Source of the DNA: BMS3ABIN04 sp965554225
Lineage (GTDB): Bacteria > Bacteroidota > Ignavibacteria > Ignavibacteriales > Melioribacteraceae
Length of the DNA: 16,230 nt
Assembly (NCBI GenBank): GCA_965554225.1
Contig: CBEVZC010000068.1
Coordinates: forward strand, 1 to 16,230
Reading direction: 5' to 3'
Part shown: positions 7,448 through 16,230 of the stretch, one piece after another
How the letters are laid out: each line of letters opens with the position of its first letter
Numbering within the stretch: the stretch's first letter is position 1
Made by a program: the position numbers and the translations under genes
Notes under the pieces: model-generated
What the model was told of the DNA's origin: nothing
Databases searched by the model: none
The model's input: the letters and a program-made list of their open reading frames with translations, nothing else

Positions 7448-9880
7448 ATGAGCAAACAAACGAACCAAGAAAATACTAATACACTAATCGTTGAAGATAT
7501 TCCAAAAGTCTTAGCAGTATTACCTTTAAGAGACACTGTTATTTTTCCATATATGATTTTCCCCGTACTTGTGGGAAGAGAACAATCAATTTCGGCAGCA
7601 AATTATGCATTGGACACTTCAAAATATATTTTTCTTACCGCACAAAAAGAAGCAAGTATTGAAGAACCAATAGAAGATGATTTGTTTACATCCGGCACTG
7701 TAGCTAAAATTATCCAAATATTAAAACTACCTAACGGTTTAATGAAAATTTTAGTAGACGGAGTGTTACAGGGGAAAATAAAAAAATTCAAAAAAAACCG
7801 AAAATTTTTTGAAGCGGAAATTGAAGTTATAATTCCACCGGAAGAAGATCAAAAGGAATTAAACGCTTTAATTCGCAGACTTTCTGCAAATTTTAAGGAG
7901 TATGTAAAAATAAACAGAAATTTACCGGTTGAAGCAATAAGCGCTTATGATAATATTGATGAACCGGATAGGAAGGTGTTTTACGTTGCTGCAAATATTA
8001 ATCAACCGATTGGTGTTAAACAATCTGTACTTGAACAATTTTCATTGAAAGATCAAATCTTTACTCTTATAAAAATCCTTAGTTCCGAAATAGATGTGTT
8101 AAAAGTTGAAAAAGAAATTGAAAATAAAGTACAAGAAAATATCACCAAGACCCAAAGAAAATTCATAATTCAAGAGCAAATAAGAATCTTACAAAACGAG
8201 CTAGGTAATGAAGAAACCGCTTCGCCCGAATTTGTAAAATTACATGAACGAATTAAAAAAGCAAAGATGCCTAAATCAATAAATGATAAGGCATTGGAAG
8301 AATTGAATAAACTTAAGAAAATTCCACCCAGCTCACCGGAATCAACCGTAATTAGAAACTACCTCGATTGGTTAATTGAGGTTCCGTGGTATAAAAAAAC
8401 TAAAGATAATTTAGATATAAATAATGTACGAAAAATTCTGGATGAAGATCATTATGGTTTAGAAAAACCTAAAGAAAGAATTGTAGAACATATAGCCGTA
8501 CTCAATTTAGTTAAACAAATGAAGGGACAAATACTTTGTTTTGTGGGACCTCCGGGAGTAGGTAAAACATCTTTGGGTAAATCTATTGCTCGAGCAATAG
8601 GAAGGAAATTTGTAAGAATCAGTTTAGGCGGAGTGAAAGACGAAGCCGAAATTAGAGGACATAGAAGGACTTATATCGGGTCTATGCCCGGCAAAATTAT
8701 TCAGTCAATGAAAAGAGCAAAAACAATTAACCCTGTAATTTTATTAGACGAAATTGATAAAATGAGCATGGACTTCCGCGGCGATCCGTCTTCTGCAATG
8801 CTTGAAGTCTTGGACCCGGAACAAAACAATACTTTTAACGATCACTATTTGGATATTGAATATGATTTATCTCAAGTTATGTTTATTACAACGGCAAATG
8901 TAAGATATAATATTCCCCTGCCGCTTCAGGATAGAATGGAAATAATAGATCTTCCCGGTTATTTGGAATTTGAAAAATTTGAGATTGCAAAACGTCATAT
9001 AATTCCAAAACAAATAAAAGCTCACGGACTTGATAAATTTAACGTTCAATTCACACCTGAAGCACTTAAAAAGATAATAGAAGAATATACTTTAGAAGCC
9101 GGTGTAAGAAATCTGGAAAGAGAAATTGCAACAAATCTTAGAAAAACCGCAAAGGATATAATTCTGGAGCAATCTAAGAATATTAAGAAAAGTATTAAGT
9201 TCATTATAGACGAAAAGAAAATTGAAAAAAACTTGGGTGTTCCAAAATTTAAACAGTCTAAAATTACAAAGGATGCTAAAATAGGCAGTGTTACCGGTTT
9301 GGCATGGACAAGTGTAGGAGGTGACATTTTACAAGTTGAATGCACTGTTATGAGCGGTTCCGAAAAACTCACACTTACGGGTCAGCTTGGCGATGTAATG
9401 AAAGAATCTGCACAAGCCGCTTTAAGTTACTTACGCTCAAATGCAAAAGATTTAGGTTTGAAACCAAACTTTTATAAAGGTAAAGAAATTCATATACATT
9501 TACCGGAAGGAGCTATACCAAAAGACGGACCTTCTGCGGGAATTACTATGACAATGGCAATGTACTCCTCAATAAGCGGAAAGCCTGCAAAAAGTGATAT
9601 CGCAATGACCGGGGAAATTACTCTTAGAGGAAATATTCTGGCTATAGGCGGATTAAATGAAAAACTTCTTGCCGCTAAGCAGAGTGGGATTAAACGAGTT
9701 TTAATTCCCAAAGAAAATGTTAAAGATTTAGCTGAAATTAAGAAAGAAGTAAAAGAAGGACTAAAAATTATTCCAATTTCTAATATAAAAGATGCTATTC
9801 CCTATATTTTCACTAGAACCGTTTCAAAAAGGAAGGCAACAGTCGGTGGTAAAGCAGCTTCAAAAACGAAAAGAAAATAA
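7448..9880 (+). CDS. lon: ATP-dependent protease Lon (endopeptidase La)
   Basis: Lon is a cytoplasmic ring-shaped AAA+ serine protease that degrades misfolded and some regulatory proteins. From the ATG at 7448 it has 810 residues (E. coli has 784). An N-terminal substrate-binding domain begins with VLAVLPLRDTVIFPYM and is followed by a coiled linker. The AAA+ module has Walker A GPPGVGKT at 367-374 and Walker B VILLDEID at 430-437. The protease domain has DGPSAG with the catalytic Ser696, and GGLNEKLLAAK with the partner Lys739. The 43-residue spacing of that pair equals the E. coli one. The tail is lysine-rich. An in-frame TTG at 7367 was rejected as start because it precedes a good promoter and adds residues unlike the family. 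Two A runs (7 and 8) lie near 7780-7797 without obvious consequence. msrC begins right after the stop. Confidence 0.97.
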   Translation: MSKQTNQENTNTLIVEDIPKVLAVLPLRDTVIFPYMIFPVLVGREQSISAANYALDTSKYIFLTAQKEASIEEPIEDDLFTSGTVAKIIQILKLPNGLMKILVDGVLQGKIKKFKKNRKFFEAEIEVIIPPEEDQKELNALIRRLSANFKEYVKINRNLPVEAISAYDNIDEPDRKVFYVAANINQPIGVKQSVLEQFSLKDQIFTLIKILSSEIDVLKVEKEIENKVQENITKTQRKFIIQEQIRILQNELGNEETASPEFVKLHERIKKAKMPKSINDKALEELNKLKKIPPSSPESTVIRNYLDWLIEVPWYKKTKDNLDINNVRKILDEDHYGLEKPKERIVEHIAVLNLVKQMKGQILCFVGPPGVGKTSLGKSIARAIGRKFVRISLGGVKDEAEIRGHRRTYIGSMPGKIIQSMKRAKTINPVILLDEIDKMSMDFRGDPSSAMLEVLDPEQNNTFNDHYLDIEYDLSQVMFITTANVRYNIPLPLQDRMEIIDLPGYLEFEKFEIAKRHIIPKQIKAHGLDKFNVQFTPEALKKIIEEYTLEAGVRNLEREIATNLRKTAKDIILEQSKNIKKSIKFIIDEKKIEKNLGVPKFKQSKITKDAKIGSVTGLAWTSVGGDILQVECTVMSGSEKLTLTGQLGDVMKESAQAALSYLRSNAKDLGLKPNFYKGKEIHIHLPEGAIPKDGPSAGITMTMAMYSSISGKPAKSDIAMTGEITLRGNILAIGGLNEKLLAAKQSGIKRVLIPKENVKDLAEIKKEVKEGLKIIPISNIKDAIPYIFTRTVSKRKATVGGKAASKTKRK

Positions 9881-10390
9881 ATGAATAATTTATCCAAGGA
9901 TATAACCGGCATATTAGATAAAAAATTATATTCGGAACTTGAATCGCAAATTCATTCTTTATTAGAGCCAAATTTACCTCTTATTTCAAATTTGGTAAAC
10001 TTTATAGCTCTTCTTAAAGATAGACTTGATAAAATAAGCTGGATTGGTTATTATTTTTTAAAGGAGAATACATTATTTTTAGGTCCCTTTCAAGGTAAAG
10101 TTGCTTGTACTAATATTCAGCTTGGAGAAGGTGTATGCGGTAAAGTTGCTCTTAAAAAGGAATTGATTATAGTTGAAAATGTTCATGAATTCGAAGGACA
10201 TATAGCTTGCGATACAGGTTCTAATTCAGAAATAGTATTACCTTTAATTTATGAAGATAAAGTTCTGGGAGTTTTAGATTTAGACAGCTATAATTTAGCA
10301 GCTTTTTCTGAAATAGATAGTAAATATTTAACCGATTTTTTAAGTATATTAACAGCAAAACTGGATTTTTCAAAATTTAATTTTTCATAA
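9881..10390 (+). CDS. msrC: Free methionine-(R)-sulfoxide reductase (GAF domain)
   Basis: This enzyme reduces free L-methionine-(R)-sulfoxide to methionine after oxidative damage, using thiols recycled by thioredoxin. The 169-residue product is one GAF domain closely matching E. coli MsrC (YebR): ISWIGYYFL at 52-60, LGPFQGKVAC at 67-76, GEGVCG at 82-87, GHIACD at 106-111, SNSEIVLPL at 114-122 and GVLDLDS at 130-136. All three family cysteines are present (Cys76, Cys86, Cys110), so it should be active. The ATG directly follows the lon TAA with no gap and no clear ribosome binding site, which points to translation by ribosomes finishing lon. Pairing with a protease fits protein and methionine upkeep under stress. 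dnaX follows 24-45 bases later. Confidence 0.93.
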   Translation: MNNLSKDITGILDKKLYSELESQIHSLLEPNLPLISNLVNFIALLKDRLDKISWIGYYFLKENTLFLGPFQGKVACTNIQLGEGVCGKVALKKELIIVENVHEFEGHIACDTGSNSEIVLPLIYEDKVLGVLDLDSYNLAAFSEIDSKYLTDFLSILTAKLDFSKFNFS

Positions 10391-10435
10391 ACAAATTCTT
10401 GTGCTTGGTAGTTTATGAAAAGGAATGGAGCAAAT

Positions 10436-12115
10436 TTGAGTTTTATTGTAACGGCTAGAAAGTGGCGACCGCAAAAATTTTCTGACGTAATAGGTCAGGA
10501 ACACATAACTACTACTCTTAAAAATGCCCTTATTAATAACAGAATTGGACATGCATATTTATTTGCCGGACCACGTGGTGTTGGTAAAACCACTACAGCC
10601 AGAATTCTTGCTAAAGCTCTGAATTGTTTAGACTTAAAAGATGGAGAACCGTGCAATCAATGTGAAATGTGCACTAAGTTCGACAATACCCAAACACTAG
10701 ATATAATTGAAATTGACGGTGCATCCAATAGGAGAATTGAGGAAATTCGTTCATTGAGAGAATCTGTAAAATATGCGCCTACGGTCGGTAAATACAAAAT
10801 ATATATCATTGATGAAGTACACATGCTCACCACCGAATCCTTTAATGCATTATTAAAAACATTGGAAGAACCTCCGGAGCATACTGTATTTATCTTTGCC
10901 ACAACCGATGTACATAAAGTTCCGCTCACAATCGTCTCAAGATGCCAGAGGTTTGATTTTAGAAGAATTAAATTACAAGAAATTAAATCCGCATTAAAAA
11001 AAATATCTGAGGCGGAAAACATAAGTATAGACGATGAATCATTAACAATAATTTCTAAAAAAGCTGATGGCGCTCTGAGGGATGCCGAGAGTATTTTTGA
11101 TCAAGTTGTTTCATTCTGCGGAAATAAAATTGATTCTAAAGAAGTTAAGAAAATGCTTAATCTCATTGATGAAGATATCTTTTTTAGAATTTCCGATGCT
11201 ATAGTTGATAAAAATTTTAATGTTGCTTTTGAAATTACAGCTGAGCTTTATGATAACGGTTGGAATTTTATTGACTTTTTGAATGGATTAGTTGAACACT
11301 TTAGAAATATATTAACTGTTACTATCCGAAATGACTCAAAACTTATTGAAACAACCGATAATTTCAAATCCAAATATCTAAAATATAAAGATACTTTTAG
11401 AGAAGGTGATCTCTTAAGAATTTTAACATTTATCAATAAAGTTCAATCGGAAATAAGATTTTCTCATGATCAAAAATTAAAAATTGAAGTTACTTTATTC
11501 CAGTTAATCGGGCTTGAAAAATCTTCGACAATTTCTTATTTATTAGAACAAATAAAAAAAAAAGGACTAGATGAAATAAATAATTCTTCCCAATCCCTTT
11601 TCTCTTCACAAAAGCCTATTTCTGAAACAAAAGTTAAAAAGACAAATCCTTTACTCACTAACGAAAAAATAATTCAAGAAAAAACTAAAGAAAGTAACTT
11701 TGAAAAGAAAGATGAATCTAATAATTTCGATTTTAAGACCATATTACACAAATGGAATTCTTTTATTGAACAAATTAAAGCCGATAAATTTACACTTGGC
11801 TCAATACTAGCTTCAGTAAAACCATTAAAATTAAACTATAATACTATAACAGTGAACGTTGAGCACTCTGATGATGTTAATATTTTAAGAGAAGAATGTG
11901 ATTATTTAAGAAAAAAAGGGAAAACAATATTTGGTAGTAATGTTAAATTTGAATTTACTTCCGATATTACCGATATCTCAAAAGAGCAAAAACAAATACC
12001 TAATTATTCACCCGAGAAAACTACCCCTTCAACTAGAGATATAGAAATAAACGAAGATGATCCGTTTATTAAACATTTAATAGAAAAATTGGGAGCGAGG
12101 GAAATAAAACGTTAG
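10436..12115 (+). CDS. dnaX: DNA polymerase III subunits gamma/tau (DnaX)
   Basis: DnaX is the motor subunit of the clamp loader that opens and loads the sliding clamp; its longer tau form also tethers polymerase cores. I choose a TTG start at 10436 (559 residues) because GGAG lies 5 bases upstream and the product then begins SFIVTARKWRPQ like its homologues. An ATG at 10415 would add seven residues. Numbered from that ATG: Walker A GPRGVGKT 52-59; zinc cysteines 71, 80, 83 and 86; Walker B IYIIDEVH 129-136; FATTD at 161; and SRC at 175-177. Domain III ends near 370. A run of ten A (11554-11563) follows at codons 381-383, and both shifted frames stop at once, so a short gamma-like form is possible. 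The remaining tail of about 183 residues is poorly conserved. The gene is last in the lon cluster and faces the rRNA operon. Confidence 0.95.
   Translation: MSFIVTARKWRPQKFSDVIGQEHITTTLKNALINNRIGHAYLFAGPRGVGKTTTARILAKALNCLDLKDGEPCNQCEMCTKFDNTQTLDIIEIDGASNRRIEEIRSLRESVKYAPTVGKYKIYIIDEVHMLTTESFNALLKTLEEPPEHTVFIFATTDVHKVPLTIVSRCQRFDFRRIKLQEIKSALKKISEAENISIDDESLTIISKKADGALRDAESIFDQVVSFCGNKIDSKEVKKMLNLIDEDIFFRISDAIVDKNFNVAFEITAELYDNGWNFIDFLNGLVEHFRNILTVTIRNDSKLIETTDNFKSKYLKYKDTFREGDLLRILTFINKVQSEIRFSHDQKLKIEVTLFQLIGLEKSSTISYLLEQIKKKGLDEINNSSQSLFSSQKPISETKVKKTNPLLTNEKIIQEKTKESNFEKKDESNNFDFKTILHKWNSFIEQIKADKFTLGSILASVKPLKLNYNTITVNVEHSDDVNILREECDYLRKKGKTIFGSNVKFEFTSDITDISKEQKQIPNYSPEKTTPSTRDIEINEDDPFIKHLIEKLGAREIKR
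11554..11574 (+). promoter_or_regulatory. Candidate slippage/frameshift site in dnaX
   Basis: Ten A in a row (11554-11563) lie across codons ATA AAA AAA AAA GGA. Gain of one base (or a -1 ribosomal shift) reads AGG ACT AGA then TGA at 11572. Loss of one base (or a +1 shift) reads AAG GAC then TAG at 11568. Either gives a product of about 377-379 residues (TTG numbering) ending just after the clamp-loader domains. In Thermus thermophilus, dnaX uses a nine-A run for transcriptional slippage to make gamma. The function here is inferred. Confidence 0.5.
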
Positions 12116-12124
12116 AGAAATTTT

Positions 12125-12152
12125 AAGTATTTCCTATTCTTTAAAAATACTT
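12125..12152 (+). terminator. Weak possible terminator of dnaX
   Basis: AAGTATTT (12125-12132) pairs with AAATACTT (12145-12152), an all but GC-free 8-bp stem nine bases past the dnaX stop. A few T, then GTGCACTTTTT, follow. The stem is weak and this may be chance. No better plus-strand terminator was seen between dnaX and the 5S gene. Confidence 0.25.
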
Positions 12153-12164
12153 TGTGCACTTTTT

Positions 12165-12192
12165 AAAATAAAAAATCCGGCAAAAGCCGGAT
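12165..12192 (-). terminator. Intrinsic terminator of the rRNA operon
   Basis: ATCCGGC (12175-12181) pairs with GCCGGAT (12186-12192), a 7-bp GC-rich stem with a four-base loop. On the minus strand it is followed by a T-rich tract (TTTTTATTTT). It lies about 10 bases past the 5S 3' end and faces away from dnaX. Confidence 0.85.
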
Positions 12193-12201
12193 CTAAAAAA
12201 A

Positions 12202-12315
<114 letters not shown>

Positions 12316-12367
12316 AAACTTTAATAAACCAAAAAATAATTGATTTAATATAAATTTCAAAAATAAA

Positions 12368-12382
12368 TGAAAGATTGAATGA
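12368..12382 (-). promoter_or_regulatory. 3' arm of the 23S processing stem
   Basis: TGAAAGATTGAATGA here is the exact reverse complement of 15506-15520, on the other side of the 23S gene. The pair would form a perfect 15-bp helix in the minus-strand precursor, about 39 bases beyond the 23S 3' end. A second 9-base match (12410-12418 with 15460-15468) lies closer to the mature ends. RNase III usually cuts such stems. Confidence 0.75.
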
Positions 12383-12420
12383 TTTTATAACTCAAGTCCT
12401 ACCGACTTTTAATAAATTTT

Positions 12421-15439
<3,019 letters not shown>

Positions 15440-15505
15440 AAATCTATTAAAAGACGGTTAATTTATTATGGACGTTAGAGTCAGTAAATAATAAAAATTA
15501 TCTAC

Positions 15506-15531
15506 TCATTCAATCTTTCAAAGAACAAAAT
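15506..15531 (-). promoter_or_regulatory. boxA-like site and 5' arm of the 23S processing stem
   Basis: On the minus strand the spacer reads TTTTGTTCTTTGAAAGATTG followed by AATGA, just before the 23S gene. TGTTCTTT resembles boxA (E. coli TGCTCTTTAACA), the RNA site bound by NusB-S10 for rRNA antitermination. The TGAAAGATTGAATGA portion is identical to 12368-12382 at the level of the antiparallel match and forms the 15-bp stem around 23S. Confidence 0.55.
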
Positions 15532-15537
15532 AAATAG

Positions 15538-15610
15538 TGGAGCTAATCGGGCTTGAACCGATAACCTCCGCCTTGCAAGGGCGGCGCTCTCCCAATTGAG
15601 CTATAGCCCC
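15538..15610 (-). tRNA. tRNA-Ala(TGC)
   Basis: A 73-base tRNA decodes GCN alanine codons. The acceptor stem is GGGGCTA with TAGCTCC, with one G-U pair and discriminator A. The anticodon loop is CTTGCAA (anticodon TGC), and the T arm contains GGTTCAAGCCC. The three bases after the discriminator are CTA, so the CCA end is not encoded and must be added by the CCA-adding enzyme. It lies in the 16S-23S spacer, the usual place in this operon type. Confidence 0.97.
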
Positions 15611-15638
15611 CAATAAGAAATAATTAGGGGTGCTTTTT

Positions 15639-15758
<120 letters not shown>

Positions 15759-15761
15759 TTT

Positions 15762-15784
15762 TTATCAATCTATAAAGAACAAAT
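15762..15784 (-). promoter_or_regulatory. boxA-like element between 16S and tRNA-Ile
   Basis: The minus strand reads ATTTGTTCTTTATAGATTGA, closely matching the spacer element before 23S (TTTTGTTCTTTGAAAGATTG). The shared TTTGTTCTTT and AGATTGA suggest a repeated signal, most simply a boxA-type antitermination site, one copy on each side of the tRNA pair. Confidence 0.45.
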
Positions 15785-15829
15785 AAAAATGAAAAGTGAG
15801 TGAAATAAAGCTGTGATAGCGATTACTCT

Positions 15830-16230
<401 letters not shown>

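Noticed and set aside
7780..7797. A runs of 7 and 8 in lon as slippage sites
   Set aside because: A slip here would destroy the N-terminal domain with no sensible product, and runs of this length are common in this AT-rich DNA.
12175..12192. Hairpin as terminator of dnaX on the plus strand
   Set aside because: No T tract follows on the plus strand; the T-rich tract is on the minus side, so it belongs to the rRNA operon.
15606..15632. GCCCC/GGGG pairing near the tRNA-Ala 5' end
   Set aside because: It is only 4-5 bp and competes with the stable acceptor stem; likely chance.

Overview
The window is a stretch of AT-rich bacterial chromosome made almost wholly of housekeeping genes, followed by most of a ribosomal RNA operon. 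The gene set and protein style fit the Bacteroidota/Chlorobi neighbourhood, most likely a member of Ignavibacteria: a secreted DUF5683-type protein, a six-domain S1 next to cmk, AT-rich coding, and frequent Shine-Dalgarno use, which is unusual for true Bacteroidetes. That placement is an inference from style. The 16S and 23S sequences here could settle it by database search.

Layout. Positions 1-3169 (minus strand) carry truA, a 273-base spacer, a DUF5683-like secreted protein and mtaB; the last two are translationally close. Positions 3257-6145 (minus strand) carry cmk then rpsA, a classic pair, closed by a strong intrinsic terminator. A small GlsB/YeaQ-type membrane protein (plus) then converges on suhB (minus). 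From 7448 to 12115 the plus strand carries lon, msrC and dnaX as a tight cluster behind a good sigma-70-like promoter. Facing it on the minus strand is the rRNA operon, read right to left: 16S (only its 3' part is in the window), tRNA-Ile(GAT), tRNA-Ala(TGC), 23S, 5S, terminator.

The products serve translation and its upkeep (tRNA modification by TruA and MtaB, ribosomal protein S1, rRNAs and tRNAs), nucleotide supply (Cmk), protein quality control and oxidative repair (Lon, MsrC) and DNA replication (DnaX). No mobile element, CRISPR array, toxin-antitoxin or defence system was seen.

No wholly new system is evident. The best lead is a ten-A run in dnaX, placed just after the clamp-loader domains, where both shifted frames stop within a few codons. 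This is what a slippage site producing a short gamma form would look like. Other points worth a look are two well-placed TTG starts with good ribosome binding sites, an imperfect intergenic repeat near truA, a 9-bp hairpin in the truA leader, a perfect 15-bp helix bracketing the 23S gene, two boxA-like spacer elements, and four 23S hairpins sharing the same CCGAT/ATCGG stem.
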